A stretch of DNA of 17,269 nucleotides from Nitrospina sp. (GCA_018665625.1 JABJCF010000221.1:1-17269), one strand, 5' to 3'. Counted from the first letter of the stretch, positions 7,218-16,453 are shown. Notes: generated by a model from the sequence alone, not told the origin. Made by a program: numbers and translations.

Positions 7218-8102
7218 CTATTTAGAGGATTGTTTGTTTAGCTGACTCATAACCGTTTCGGTTTCCGCTTCCACTTCTTCACGCTTCCGCCATTCCCACA
7301 CCTTTAAATGCGCTCCCATGTAATAGGTATGGTCGAGCAATGATTCTCCATCCATAACACCCCAGCGCCCATCTTCAACCTCGGTCAAGGCTTCGTAAAT
7401 TGGATTTTCTACTGATGTAAAAAGTAACTCCATATCGGGAGGGGTAATTTTTTTTTCCAGCAATATTTTTACTGAAGAGTCGTCAATTTCATAATCTGGC
7501 TGGATATCTTTTAAGGCTTCTTCTTTTGATTTTCCACCCTGAGTCGCCTCCTGCAATTTTTCTTCAATAGCTTTATTGCGTTTCGCGAAAGGGTAATGAG
7601 TAAAACTCAGGCTTTTGCCAATATGAAAATCCAAATCTGGAAAATAGAGGTAGGACCAATCTTCAAAATCTACTTCTACCCCATCAGATATCTCCAGGCT
7701 TTTAGCTTTTTCAGGGGACTCAACAAGCATCTGATTATATGTTTTCACGAAATCCTTCATACTTTCAAATACCACTGCGTGAAAAAAGGAATTCATTCGA
7801 TACCAGTTATTTGTGGAGTTTTGACTATTCATTAATTTTCTAAGCATCAACATCAGCGTCTCTGCATCAGCAAATTGATGAGAAATAGGAAAAACTGTTT
7901 TCAGGTATTGAGATAGTTTTTCACTTTCAGAAGAATCTATATTTTCCTGCAACTGGTTTTTGGTGTATTCCAAAGAGTGCTTAACCAAATTTGCATGGTT
8001 CAACTTGCGTTGGTAGTCCATATACTGTTTCAATTCATCATTTTCACTCTCTTTGGAGTTTGCAGGTTTGTTCTGGGTAATGTCTAACGCAAAAGCTAAC
8101 AT
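7218..8102 (-). CDS. Hypothetical protein, family not recognised
   Basis: A 294-residue protein that I cannot assign. It has no convincing signal peptide (N-terminus MLAFALDITQNKPANSKESE) and no membrane segment, so it is probably cytosolic. Composition is acidic and helix-rich, with predicted helices at about 20-70, 80-130 and 175-200. Aromatic clusters stand out: NNWYRMNSFFHAVVFESMKD (about 97-116), DFEDWSYLYFPDLDFHIGK (about 145-163) and DHTYYMGAHLKVWEWRKREE near the C-terminus. I see no catalytic motif. A GGAAGAG lies about 8 nt before the ATG. A good promoter (8196-8229) is upstream, and the secreted repeat protein follows 26 nt downstream on the same strand, so the two are probably co-transcribed. 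Confidence 0.65.
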   Translation of the reverse strand: MLAFALDITQNKPANSKESENDELKQYMDYQRKLNHANLVKHSLEYTKNQLQENIDSSESEKLSQYLKTVFPISHQFADAETLMLMLRKLMNSQNSTNNWYRMNSFFHAVVFESMKDFVKTYNQMLVESPEKAKSLEISDGVEVDFEDWSYLYFPDLDFHIGKSLSFTHYPFAKRNKAIEEKLQEATQGGKSKEEALKDIQPDYEIDDSSVKILLEKKITPPDMELLFTSVENPIYEALTEVEDGRWGVMDGESLLDHTYYMGAHLKVWEWRKREEVEAETETVMSQLNKQSSK

Positions 8103-8195
8103 ATAAGGTTCTCTTCCAAATTGTTTTTGAAGGCACGTTTATAGGGAATACCCCACCCGCCTGCCATGGGCCGTTAATTTAAATATAATGAATAG

Positions 8196-8229
8196 ATTAT
8201 AAGATAATTTAAAATCTCTTCCCTGTCAA
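8196..8229 (-). promoter_or_regulatory. Sigma70-type promoter for the 294-residue gene
   Basis: On the minus strand, a perfect TTGACA (8224-8229) is followed after 17 nt by TATCTT (8201-8206), and 5 nt further on by a perfect TATAAT (8196-8201). The first pair has ideal spacing. Transcription would start near 8190, giving a leader of almost 90 nt before the ATG at 8102. Confidence 0.6.
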
Positions 8230-8321
8230 ACGAGAGCTACAGTCCCCTGGGTATGTTTCAATATCTATCAATGGCAAACAAAAGTTATCTCAACATGAAA
8301 TGGGCCATTGCTAAATTCGCA

Positions 8322-8336
8322 CCGGGCGTAGCCCGG
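8322..8336. repeat. REP-like palindrome upstream of the hflK promoter
   Basis: CCGGGC-GTA-GCCCGG is a perfect 6-bp GC-only stem with a 3-nt loop in otherwise A+T-rich DNA, ending 3 nt before the -35 box of the hflK promoter. No T-run follows, so it is not an intrinsic terminator. It resembles repetitive extragenic palindromes; a regulator site is an alternative. Confidence 0.45.
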
Positions 8337-8339
8337 AGG

Positions 8340-8368
8340 TTGACAAGGATGGTGGGGTCTGATAGCGT
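8340..8368 (+). promoter_or_regulatory. Sigma70-type promoter for hflK-hflC
   Basis: A perfect TTGACA (8340-8345) is followed after exactly 17 nt by TAGCGT (8363-8368), which keeps the key T, A and final T of the -10 consensus. Transcription would start near 8375, about 45 nt before the hflK ATG. FtsH-regulator genes are often stress-controlled, but nothing here shows a heat-shock-type promoter. Confidence 0.5.
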
Positions 8369-8419
8369 AAATCCTATTGTTTTGACTATTTAAAAATCTT
8401 TTTTGGATGCAAAAAACGT

Positions 8420-9487
8420 ATGCCTTGGGATGATTTACACGAATCTAAAGAGCCTGATGACAGGTTTAAAAATAGAGGTGGTCAAGGAGGTGGAGGTCAA
8501 GGTGGAGGACCGCCAAAACCGCCTTTCGAAATTCCGCAAATAAAAATTCCGCAATTCAAACCTTCCATGATTGTGGGAATCATTCTACTTTTACTCGTAG
8601 TCTGGATTATTCCCGGCACGTTCTACTTTGTAGAACCCGATGAAGAAGGTGTGGTGACTCGATTTGGAAAATTCAGCCGAACCACCTCACCCGGATTGCA
8701 TTTTAAATTTCCTTCACCGATAGAGCATGCTGCCACTCCAAAAATCACACAGATCAGACGTGCTGAAATTGGATTCCGAGCCGCACAGGGAAGACCCACG
8801 CAAAGGGTACCGGCAGAGTCATTAATGCTTACCGGTGATCAGAACATCATCGACATAAATTTGGTTGTTCAGTATCGGATTATGGACTCGGTGCAATTCC
8901 TGTTCAATGTGCGTCGTCCCCATAAGCTGATTCGCGATTCAGCAGAAACTGTTATTCGTGGAATCACGGGTAGCAAAAAAATTGACGAAGCCCTGACAAC
9001 AGGTAAAGCTGAAATCCAAGTCTTGGCGAAAGACCAGATTCAGGCGCTCCTCGATCATTACAAGTCGGGCCTGCAGGTAGTAACCATTCAGCTTCAAGAC
9101 GTGCATCCGCCGGAGCAAGTGGCAGACTCGTTCAAAGATGTTGTTCGCGCCCGGGAAGACAAAGAAAGAATGATCAACGAAGCCCAGGGTTATCGTAATG
9201 CAGTCATTCCTGAAGCTCGCGGACAGGCTGCACAAATTGTCCGGGTTGCTGAAGGTTATCGCGAAGAAAAGATAAAAAGAGCTGAGGGTGATGCCAAACG
9301 TTTTCTTCAGCAGTATCAGGAATACAAAAAGGCTCCTGACATCACGCGGAAAAGAATTTATCTGGAAACCATGGAAGAAATCCTTCCAAGCATCAAAAAA
9401 TTCGTCGTGGAAAAAAATAGCGGTAATGGCGTACTGCCAATCCTTCCGTTGGGTGGAAACTCTATTTTGGGAGGAAATAATAAATAA
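8420..9487 (+). CDS. hflK: FtsH protease regulator subunit HflK
   Basis: A 355-residue membrane protein of the SPFH/band-7 family. With HflC it forms a large periplasm-facing cage around the AAA+ protease FtsH and tunes its degradation of membrane proteins. The N-terminus is typical of HflK: an acidic start, then a Gly/Gln-rich stretch (19-30), Pro-rich spacer, one membrane segment (about 49-70) and FYFVEPDEEGVVTRFGKF (68-85) opening the SPFH domain. A long charged helical region follows (about 215-310, with EDKERMINEAQGYRNAVIPE), and the C-terminus is Gly-rich. The ATG at 8420 gives the expected full start although its ribosome site is weak. hflC begins 2 nt after the stop, so the two are translated from one transcript. 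Confidence 0.95.
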   Translation: MPWDDLHESKEPDDRFKNRGGQGGGGQGGGPPKPPFEIPQIKIPQFKPSMIVGIILLLLVVWIIPGTFYFVEPDEEGVVTRFGKFSRTTSPGLHFKFPSPIEHAATPKITQIRRAEIGFRAAQGRPTQRVPAESLMLTGDQNIIDINLVVQYRIMDSVQFLFNVRRPHKLIRDSAETVIRGITGSKKIDEALTTGKAEIQVLAKDQIQALLDHYKSGLQVVTIQLQDVHPPEQVADSFKDVVRAREDKERMINEAQGYRNAVIPEARGQAAQIVRVAEGYREEKIKRAEGDAKRFLQQYQEYKKAPDITRKRIYLETMEEILPSIKKFVVEKNSGNGVLPILPLGGNSILGGNNK

Positions 9488-9489
9488 TC

Positions 9490-10341
9490 ATGAAACAAAA
9501 TACTTTCATTATTGCAGCCGTTATCGCCATCGTCGTTCTTTCGTCATCTATGTTTACGGTACACATGACGCAAAGCGTCATTGTGCTCGAACTACAGAAA
9601 CCTAAAGAAACGATTACCGAGCCGGGACTTTATTTCAAAATTCCTTTTTTTCAGCGGGTTAAATATTTCTCCAACCAGTTGTTGGATAACGATTCCTCTC
9701 CAGCTGAAGTTATCACCAAAGATAAGAAAAATTTATTGATCGATAATTTCACCATGTTCCGCATTGTCGATCCCCTGAAATTTCTGGAAACGGTTCGCGG
9801 CGAGCAGGGTGCCCGGGCGCGGCTTGACGATATTATTTATTCCGAATTACGAGTGGAAATTGGTAACCATGACCTAATCGATATCGTCACCGAAACACGA
9901 AACGCCATTATGGCAAAAGTAACCAAAGAGACTAATACTAAGGCCGCTGAATATGGTCTGGAAGTAGTAGAAGTAAGAATTAAACGCACTGACTTGCCCC
10001 CTGAAATCGCTAACTCCATCTTCAATCGAATGCGTACAGAACGTGAAAGGATTGCTATGGAATACCGTTCTGAGGGCAAAGAAGAGGCAACCAAGATCCG
10101 CGCTGAAACGGACAAAGAAAAAACCATTCTCGTTGCAGAAGCCTATAAGCAGGAGCAGGCTATTCGCGGTGAAGGCGATGGTTTGTCGACCAAAATCTAT
10201 GCGGATGCTTTCAATAAAGACCCCAAATTCTACTCCTTTATGAGGTCTATGGAAGCTTATAAAAAGTCGTTGAAAAGCGACACCACTCTCCTAATGTCTG
10301 AGGATTCCGATTTTCTGGGATTTCTTAATAAGTCTAAATAA
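9490..10341 (+). CDS. hflC: FtsH protease regulator subunit HflC
   Basis: A 283-residue partner of HflK in the complex that surrounds and regulates FtsH at the inner membrane. One membrane anchor lies at about 6-22, followed by the SPFH domain: TQSVIVLELQKPKETITEPG and YFKIPFFQRVKYF, then AEVITKDKKNLLIDNFTMFRI. The diagnostic HflC stretch DLPPEIANSIFNRMRTERER is present (about 168-187), then a Glu/Ala/Lys coiled-coil helix and the C-terminal FYSFMRSMEAYKKSL block. Length is a little short of the E. coli protein but complete. It starts 2 nt after hflK and is followed by a hairpin (10342-10359) beginning directly at its stop. Confidence 0.95.
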   Translation: MKQNTFIIAAVIAIVVLSSSMFTVHMTQSVIVLELQKPKETITEPGLYFKIPFFQRVKYFSNQLLDNDSSPAEVITKDKKNLLIDNFTMFRIVDPLKFLETVRGEQGARARLDDIIYSELRVEIGNHDLIDIVTETRNAIMAKVTKETNTKAAEYGLEVVEVRIKRTDLPPEIANSIFNRMRTERERIAMEYRSEGKEEATKIRAETDKEKTILVAEAYKQEQAIRGEGDGLSTKIYADAFNKDPKFYSFMRSMEAYKKSLKSDTTLLMSEDSDFLGFLNKSK

Positions 10342-10359
10342 TACCCCCAAACGGGGGTA
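10342..10359 (+). other. Stem-loop directly after the hflC stop codon
   Basis: TACCCCC-AAAC-GGGGGTA gives a perfect 7-bp stem with a 4-nt loop, starting on the base after the hflC stop. An A-run, not a T-run, follows on the plus strand, so it does not fit an intrinsic terminator in that direction. It may protect the hflKC message from 3' decay or partly separate hflKC from trkAH expression. Confidence 0.5.
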
Positions 10360-10422
10360 GCAAAAAAAATGAGAACCTCTTATTATAGCGGTAGGAACCT
10401 TTCTCTTTTTCTATAAGGTCAC

Positions 10423-11790
10423 ATGAGAATACTCATTGTTGGAGCGGGAATAGTCGGGTTCAACCTTGCCCAGGAACTATCCCACGAAGGCCACGATGTA
10501 GCCATCGTGGATATGGATCTGGACCGCACACGACGGATCTCGGATACGCTTGATGTAATGGCCGTTCATGGTAACGCATGCCTGCCCAGCGTATTGGTAA
10601 AAGCTGGCATCAAGTCCACCGAAATGTTGATTGCCGTTACCGAAAAAGATGAGATCAACCTGCTAGCCTGCTTTCTTGCTTCTCGTTTTGAAGTGCCCAA
10701 CCGATTCGCCCGACTGCGTGACATGGAATTTACCACCAACGGCGCCGTCCTTTCTCCGCAAGATTTATTTATCGATCAGGCGATCAACCCGCCGCAGATT
10801 ATGGTCGAAACCATTCTGAAGTTTCTTGACACCCCGGGGGTTCTTAACGTCGCTGAATTCGCTGATGGAGAAGTCCTTTTACGCGAATTTGATGTCCCAG
10901 AAAATGCTCCCATCTCCGGGAAATCGATTCAGGACATTCGCGCCATCACGCTGTTGGATTCATTCTTTATCGTAGCCATCGTTCGCAATGGGGAGTTAGT
11001 AATCCCTAAAGATGAAGATATCATTCATGCTGGCGATAAGTTTTACACGCTGGTCGATAAAGAGTTTTTACCTTTTCTACTTCCCATGTTGAATAAAACC
11101 ATGGATGAAGTTCAGAAAGTAATTATTTATGGCGCCACCCCCATGGCAATTCACCTGGCAAAAGCTATGGAGGAGGGAACTCGCGATGTGCGCATCATTG
11201 AACCATCCCGAGAATTGGCCCACGTTGCGGCAGATGTTCTAAAAAGAACCGTGGTCATGCATGGCAGCGGAACAGATATGGACCTGTTTAATGAAATTAA
11301 CATGAAGGAAGCGGATTTCTTTCTGGCCCTTTCTGACGATGACGAAAATAATATCCTCTCTGCTTTATTGGCTAAAAAATATGGTGCGAAACGGGCTCTG
11401 GTTATTACTAACGACCCGGAGTATCTGCCCATTCTTGACTCCATTGGAATGGACATCACCATCAACCCACGCCTGATAACTGTCAGTGCCATATTGAAAC
11501 ATCTGCGAAAAGGGCGGGTGATGTCGGTATTCAAATTGATTGAAGATGCCGAGGTCATGGAAATTGGAGTGGAACCGGACTCCTCTATCGTCGACAAACA
11601 AATTTCAAAGATTAAGTTTCCCAAGGAAGCCATTATTGGGGCCATTCTCAGAAAAGGAGATATGCTAATTCCAAATGATGAAATCATTCTGGAAGCCGGT
11701 GACTCGGTCATTCTGGTTGCCCTGCCCGGGGCCATTGAAAAAATTGAAAAACTCTTTGACCGCAAGCGCTCCTTTCTCCCCTTCCGATGA
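10423..11790 (+). CDS. trkA: Trk potassium uptake regulatory subunit TrkA
   Basis: A 455-residue cytosolic peripheral protein that gates the TrkH K+ channel in response to bound nucleotide. It has the usual duplicated layout: RCK-N (1 to about 130), RCK-C (about 145-225), RCK-N (about 232-350), RCK-C (about 370-453). The first site is canonical: GAGIVG (7-12) with acidic D30 ending the second strand (VAIVDMD), the NAD(H)-type pattern. In the second, the glycine motif is replaced by GATPMA (237-242), so it may not bind the same ligand. ATG 10423 is preceded by an AAGGT ribosome site. The stop overlaps the trkH start in ATGA, indicating coupled translation. Loss or change of the second site is seen directly; its effect is inference. 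Confidence 0.95.
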   Translation: MRILIVGAGIVGFNLAQELSHEGHDVAIVDMDLDRTRRISDTLDVMAVHGNACLPSVLVKAGIKSTEMLIAVTEKDEINLLACFLASRFEVPNRFARLRDMEFTTNGAVLSPQDLFIDQAINPPQIMVETILKFLDTPGVLNVAEFADGEVLLREFDVPENAPISGKSIQDIRAITLLDSFFIVAIVRNGELVIPKDEDIIHAGDKFYTLVDKEFLPFLLPMLNKTMDEVQKVIIYGATPMAIHLAKAMEEGTRDVRIIEPSRELAHVAADVLKRTVVMHGSGTDMDLFNEINMKEADFFLALSDDDENNILSALLAKKYGAKRALVITNDPEYLPILDSIGMDITINPRLITVSAILKHLRKGRVMSVFKLIEDAEVMEIGVEPDSSIVDKQISKIKFPKEAIIGAILRKGDMLIPNDEIILEAGDSVILVALPGAIEKIEKLFDRKRSFLPFR

Positions 11791-13259
11791 ATATCCAGGC
11801 AATATTAAATGTTGTTGGGGTACTGTTAATTTTACTTTCCGGCCTTCTTCTGGCTCCACTGGGCGTTTCTATGTATTACGACCACCCGGCCTTGGAAGGT
11901 TATATTTCGGAAACCTCTGCATTCAGCCTGACCTTTGGCTTTGGTCTTATAACGGGTCTTTTGTTCTGGAAGTTATTCCCATCCGGCATTGAAAAACTGC
12001 GCGACCGGGAGGGTTTTGCGATCGTCGCTTCATCATGGATGGCGATGTCTGCTTTTGGAGCTCTCCCCCTTTACCTGACAGGAATCTGCCCCAGCTACAT
12101 CGATGCTTTGTTCGAAAGCACTAGTGGATTTACCACCACCGGCGCCTCTATCCTTATCGATATTGATGTAGTACCGCATGGGCTGCTTTTTTGGAGAAAT
12201 CTGATGCAATGGGTGGGAGGGATGGGAATCATCCTGCTTTCTCTGGCCATTTTCCCGATGCTGGGCATCGGTAGTTTCCATTTATTTAAGGCAGAAATCC
12301 CGGGTGGCTCCACCGTCGAACAAATGCAACCCAGACTGGCCGAAACCGCAAAAATTCTATGGAAAACCTATCTCGCTCTAACTCTCATTGAAATTATTGC
12401 CCTACGTATTGGGGGACTGGATTTATTCGATGCCGTCTGCCATACCTTTTCTACTGTCGCCACCGGTGGGTTTTCACCGCACAATGGCAGCGTGGGAGTT
12501 TTCAATAATATTTATATTGAGGGAATCATAATTGTTTTCATGTTTTTTGGTGGAATCAACTTTGCTTTGCACTCTCAAATTGTGAGAGGAAATTTCAGCG
12601 GTGTATTCAAAAACCCGGAGTTTCGTGCCTATTGTTCCATGCTGGTTATAGGAATTCTTCTGGTTACCTGGGGGCTAACCCGGGTATCGCCAGAGGGTGA
12701 TGCTGGAGAAGCATTCAGAAGCGCTGCATTTACAGTGGTGTCCATACAAACAACCACCGGATTTGTAACTGACGATTTCAACATATGGCCTGAGTATTTA
12801 AAACTATTGGTGTTGGGCATCATGATGATAGGCGGTTGCTCCGGTTCCACCAGTGGGTCTTTCAAAGTAATTAGGTTTATTATCCTGATAAAAATTATTT
12901 TAAGAGAACTTACTAAACTGGTCCATCCTCGGGCTATTTTCCACGTAAAAGTAGGCGATAAAACCATCGATCCGGACGATCTCTCCAATGTAGCCGCATT
13001 GACATTCTTATTTCTTGGGATTTCCGCACTCAGCGCGATGATGCTTTCATTCATGGGAGTTGATTTGACCACCGCAATATCTGCATCCATCGCTTCCCTG
13101 TTCAATATTGGCCCTGGATTGGGAGCTGTTGGTGCGATGGGCAATTATGCTTCTATCCCCGCAATGGGCAAGGGAATTCTCATAACCTGCATGTTATTAG
13201 GAAGGTTAGAAATTTATGGCATAATTCTTCTTTTATTGCCCATAGCCTGGCGCAAATAA
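11787..13259 (+). CDS. trkH: Trk potassium uptake membrane subunit TrkH
   Basis: A 490-residue integral membrane K+ translocating subunit of the SKT (Trk/Ktr/HKT) superfamily. It has four M1-P-M2 units, each with its selectivity-filter glycine: G119 in SGFTTTGAS, G227 in VATGGFSP, G325 in QTTTGFVTDD and G442 in FNIGPGLG. The intramembrane-loop region of the third unit (GGCSGSTSGSFKVIR, about 351-365) is intact. Extra N-terminal helices (about 1-60) match TrkH rather than KtrB. The start overlaps the trkA stop by 4 nt (ATGA), so the two are co-translated. An intrinsic terminator follows 51 nt after the stop. With all four filters intact this is a functional-looking channel. Confidence 0.95.
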   Translation: MNIQAILNVVGVLLILLSGLLLAPLGVSMYYDHPALEGYISETSAFSLTFGFGLITGLLFWKLFPSGIEKLRDREGFAIVASSWMAMSAFGALPLYLTGICPSYIDALFESTSGFTTTGASILIDIDVVPHGLLFWRNLMQWVGGMGIILLSLAIFPMLGIGSFHLFKAEIPGGSTVEQMQPRLAETAKILWKTYLALTLIEIIALRIGGLDLFDAVCHTFSTVATGGFSPHNGSVGVFNNIYIEGIIIVFMFFGGINFALHSQIVRGNFSGVFKNPEFRAYCSMLVIGILLVTWGLTRVSPEGDAGEAFRSAAFTVVSIQTTTGFVTDDFNIWPEYLKLLVLGIMMIGGCSGSTSGSFKVIRFIILIKIILRELTKLVHPRAIFHVKVGDKTIDPDDLSNVAALTFLFLGISALSAMMLSFMGVDLTTAISASIASLFNIGPGLGAVGAMGNYASIPAMGKGILITCMLLGRLEIYGIILLLLPIAWRK

Positions 13260-13310
13260 GATTTGATTTTGCAAAAACAATAAATTAAAATTTCGTGTTC
13301 CCAGACAGAG

Positions 13311-13339
13311 CCCTTTTGGGAAAAAGGGTAATTTTTTTT
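13311..13339 (+). terminator. Intrinsic terminator after trkAH
   Basis: CCCTTTT-GGGA-AAAAGGG (13311-13328) forms a perfect 7-bp stem with a 4-nt loop, followed after TAA by eight T's (13332-13339). It ends the trkAH transcript and separates it from the oad operon. Confidence 0.85.
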
Positions 13340-13448
13340 CGCAATAAACATCACTCACTTGCTGGAATCTTTCGAACATAATTTTATTTATCAGGAAGAT
13401 TATTAGAAACTCCAATGACACCCCTGATTTTCTAAGGAAATATAAAGA

Positions 13449-15218
13449 ATGGAAACAAATCCTCTAAAAATTACCGAATTAGTACTTAGAGATGCCCATC
13501 AGTCGCTGCTTGCAACGCGAATGAAAACAGAAGATATGCTACCCATTGCAGAAAAGCTGGATCAAGTGGGTTATTTCTCTATGGAAATGTGGGGCGGCGC
13601 AACCTTTGATACCTGCATCCGTTTTTTAAATGAAGACCCCTGGGAAAGAGCTCGGGAACTCAAAAAGAGAATGCCCAAAACTCCCTTCCAGATGTTATTG
13701 CGAGGGCAAAATGCGGTAGGCTATCGGCATTATGCGGACGATGTTGTTGAGCGGTTTGTAAAACAATCGGTAGAAGTAGGTATAAATATCTTCAGAATCT
13801 TCGATGCACTCAATGATTTCCGAAATATTGAAACCGCAGTAAACACGGTCAAAAAATGTGGAGAAACGGTGGAAGGCTGCATAAGCTACACTGTCAGCCC
13901 TGTCCATAATATGGACCTATACATCAAGATGGGCAAAGACCTGGAAAACATGGGATCAGATATCCTTTGTATTAAAGATATGGCTGGGCTTTTGACGCCA
14001 GATGTGACCTCCACACTCATCACCGAGTTGAAAAAAAATGTAAAGCTTCCCATTCATCTGCACACACACGCAACAACTGGCCTGGTAGGAATGAACATGC
14101 AATGCGCAATCGATGCAGGAGTCGACATGGTTGACACTGCCATTTCTACCTTGTCTATGGGAACCTCTCACTATGCAACCGAATGTATTGTAGCTGCATT
14201 AAAGGGAACTCCACGAGATACCGGATTGGACCTAAACCTACTCGAAGAAATAAATGACTACTTTAAAGAAGTAAAAAAGCATTATTCCGAGTTTGAAAGT
14301 GACTTTAAGGGTGTTGATATTAATATCCTAAAATCCCAAATACCCGGCGGTATGATTTCCAATATGGAAAATCAATTGAAAGAACAAAATGCGCTGGACA
14401 AACTGGAGGAAGTGCTGAAGGAAGTTCCGCGTGTCAGAAAAGATATGGGCTACCCGCCTTTAGTCACCCCCACAAGCCAGATTGTAGGGTCGCAAGCTAC
14501 TCTTAATGTTCTGACCGGTGAGCGCTACAAAATAATCACCAAAGAAACACGGCAATGCGTTATGGGCAATTATGGTAAATTGCCTGCACCCATTGATGCA
14601 GAGCTTCTCGCAAAAGTTGCAGGTGATAAAAAGATTACCGATTGCCGGCCCGCAGACTTGCTTGAACCCGAATGGGAGGGTGTTTGCAAAGAACTCGGTG
14701 ACAAATACACTAGTGAGGAAGATAGGTTAACCTATGCCCTTTTTCAAAAAGTAGCTTTAAAGTTCTTTGAAACCCGAGGACAACCCCTACCTGCCAGCAA
14801 ACCAGCAGCAGCAAAAGCAGCTCCTGCAAACACACCAGCGAGCCCAGCTTCGGCGGCACCTCAAGGTGGCTCATCAATCTATCAGGTTCGGGTTAATGGA
14901 AAAGATTTCACCGTTGAAGTGGCAATGGGAGGATCAGGCACAATGGCTCCCGCGCCTGTTGCTTCTGCACCTGCAGCAGCACCTGCTCCAGCGAGCAGCG
15001 GCGGCGGTTCTCCTCTCACAGCACCCTTGCCAGGATCTATTTTCGCGCTGAAATGCAACGTCGGCGATTCGGTCAATGAAGGCGATACCGTTTTGGTCAT
15101 GGAATCAATGAAAATGGAAAGTGAAGTTAAAGCCCATCAGTCTGGAACCATTCAATCCATTCTTGTAAAAGAAGGTGATAACGTTCAGACCGGCGATCAA
15201 CTGGTAACCATAGGATAA
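13449..15218 (+). CDS. oadA: Oxaloacetate decarboxylase alpha subunit (carboxyltransferase plus biotin domain)
   Basis: A 589-residue cytosolic subunit that moves the C4 carboxyl of oxaloacetate to its own biotin; the beta subunit then decarboxylates carboxybiotin and exports Na+. Domains in order: HMGL-like carboxyltransferase barrel (about 5-265, from [16 protein letters not shown]), the PYC/OadA conserved domain (about 290-430), an Ala/Pro-rich hinge (about 448-475 and 500-520) and a biotinyl domain with VMESMKMES, biotin lysine K555. The active-site metal and carbamyl-type residues D15, K176, H205 and H207 are all present, each two positions before the numbers I recall for the Vibrio enzyme. 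ATG 13449 has AAGGAAA about 10 nt upstream. Its stop overlaps the oadB start (TAATG). A pyruvate carboxylase B subunit would look alike, but adjacent oadB and oadG favour the sodium pump. Confidence 0.93.
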   Translation: METNPLKITELVLRDAHQSLLATRMKTEDMLPIAEKLDQVGYFSMEMWGGATFDTCIRFLNEDPWERARELKKRMPKTPFQMLLRGQNAVGYRHYADDVVERFVKQSVEVGINIFRIFDALNDFRNIETAVNTVKKCGETVEGCISYTVSPVHNMDLYIKMGKDLENMGSDILCIKDMAGLLTPDVTSTLITELKKNVKLPIHLHTHATTGLVGMNMQCAIDAGVDMVDTAISTLSMGTSHYATECIVAALKGTPRDTGLDLNLLEEINDYFKEVKKHYSEFESDFKGVDINILKSQIPGGMISNMENQLKEQNALDKLEEVLKEVPRVRKDMGYPPLVTPTSQIVGSQATLNVLTGERYKIITKETRQCVMGNYGKLPAPIDAELLAKVAGDKKITDCRPADLLEPEWEGVCKELGDKYTSEEDRLTYALFQKVALKFFETRGQPLPASKPAAAKAAPANTPASPASAAPQGGSSIYQVRVNGKDFTVEVAMGGSGTMAPAPVASAPAAAPAPASSGGGSPLTAPLPGSIFALKCNVGDSVNEGDTVLVMESMKMESEVKAHQSGTIQSILVKEGDNVQTGDQLVTIG

Positions 15219-16453
15219 TGGAATTTAGTTTCAGTTCATCTGCATCAAAAATAATTCATAGCACCGGATTTTTTAGTCTGGCCGTAGGCGATATTGTGAT
15301 GCTGGGCGTTGCCTGTGTTTTGATCTACCTCGCCATCTGGAAAAAATTCGAACCTCTTTTACTTCTCCCCATAGGTTTCGGCTGCCTTCTCGCAAACATT
15401 CCCATGAGCTTGATGGCAAGCACCGATACCGGTGGTCTGCTAAATTTTTTCTACCAGGGTGTCAAACACGAAATTCTACCTCCGCTGATTTTTATGGGGG
15501 TGGGAGCCTTGACCGATTTTGGCCCCTTGCTGGCTAACCCTGCAACTCTACTTTTAGGCGCGGCGGCGCAAATTGGCGTATACATAACTCTGATTGGGGC
15601 TGTGGTCCTCGGATTCAATATGCAGGAAGCAAGTGCAATCGGGATCATTGGTGGAGCCGATGGGCCCACATCCATTTTTATAGCCAGTAAGCTGGCACCT
15701 CATTTACTAGCACCCATAGCCGTTGCCGCTTATTCCTACATGTCTTTGGTTCCCTTGATTCAGCCGCCGATTATGAAGCTGCTCACCACTGAAGAAGAGC
15801 GCAAGATCAAGATGGAACAGTTGAAACCGATCTCGCAAACAGTAAAAATTATTTTTCCGGTGATCGTGACTATTGTTTGTTGTCTCCTGTTACCTGGAGT
15901 AACTCCGCTTCTTGGAATGCTGATGCTTGGCAATCTGTTCCGCGAATCGGGAGTGACCGCTCGCCTCCATGAAACTACGGAAACTCATTTGATCAATATT
16001 GTCACAATTCTTCTTGCTCTCGCAGTGGGCTCATCCATGACTGCTGAATCCTTTTTGCGAGTCGAGACATTAAAAATTATCGTATTGGGTTTGTTGGCTT
16101 TTTCATTTGCTACGGCAGGCGGTTTGATGTTTGGGAAACTCATGTGCAAAATGTCAGGCGGAAAGGTGAATCCTTTAATCGGTTCCGCAGGAGTATCTGC
16201 CGTTCCCATGGCCGCCCGCGTATCACAAAAAGTGGGGGCAGATACAGACCCTACCAACTTTTTACTGATGCATGCGATGGGCCCCAATGTAGCAGGGGTA
16301 ATTGGCAGTGCGGTTGCCGCAGGAGTGTTTATTTCTCTCTTTGGGGATGTCGGCGGAGCGATTGATACACACGCGGCTTTGGCACCTATAATCGGAAATC
16401 CAGAACCGGGCATGCAAGCACTAGCCACGGTGGTTGAAGCCGTTAAACAATAA
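15218..16453 (+). CDS. oadB: Na+-pumping decarboxylase beta subunit
   Basis: A 411-residue integral membrane subunit that decarboxylates carboxybiotin using a periplasmic proton and drives Na+ outward. About nine to eleven hydrophobic segments span it. The key residues of the family are in place: D148 in [13 protein letters not shown]174 in [11 protein letters not shown], and N318, G322, S327 and R334 in the [17 protein letters not shown] region. The spacing between these equals that of the residues known as D203, Y229, N373, G377, S382 and R389 in the Klebsiella protein. It starts inside the oadA stop (TAATG), and oadG follows after 10 nt. The beta subunits of methylmalonyl-CoA and glutaconyl-CoA decarboxylases are homologous, so the substrate is set by the alpha subunit. 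Confidence 0.94.
   Translation: MEFSFSSSASKIIHSTGFFSLAVGDIVMLGVACVLIYLAIWKKFEPLLLLPIGFGCLLANIPMSLMASTDTGGLLNFFYQGVKHEILPPLIFMGVGALTDFGPLLANPATLLLGAAAQIGVYITLIGAVVLGFNMQEASAIGIIGGADGPTSIFIASKLAPHLLAPIAVAAYSYMSLVPLIQPPIMKLLTTEEERKIKMEQLKPISQTVKIIFPVIVTIVCCLLLPGVTPLLGMLMLGNLFRESGVTARLHETTETHLINIVTILLALAVGSSMTAESFLRVETLKIIVLGLLAFSFATAGGLMFGKLMCKMSGGKVNPLIGSAGVSAVPMAARVSQKVGADTDPTNFLLMHAMGPNVAGVIGSAVAAGVFISLFGDVGGAIDTHAALAPIIGNPEPGMQALATVVEAVKQ

Larger units (their letters stand above)
8103..8419. other. Divergent intergenic region between the hypothetical gene and hflK
   Basis: About 317 nt without a gene. It holds a minus-strand promoter (8196-8229), an A+T-rich core around 8176-8215, a perfect GC-rich hairpin (8322-8336) and a plus-strand promoter (8340-8368). 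No open frame with a ribosome site and no tRNA-like fold is seen. The remainder, about 8232-8318, shows nothing I can name. Confidence 0.7.

Noticed and set aside
9288..9605. A 105-residue plus-strand frame across the hflK-hflC junction
   Set aside because: It overlaps the well-supported hflK and hflC frames, and its translation resembles no protein.
10342..10359. Hairpin after hflC as an intrinsic terminator
   Set aside because: No T-run follows on the plus strand; on the minus strand the T-run would come before the stem, not after it.
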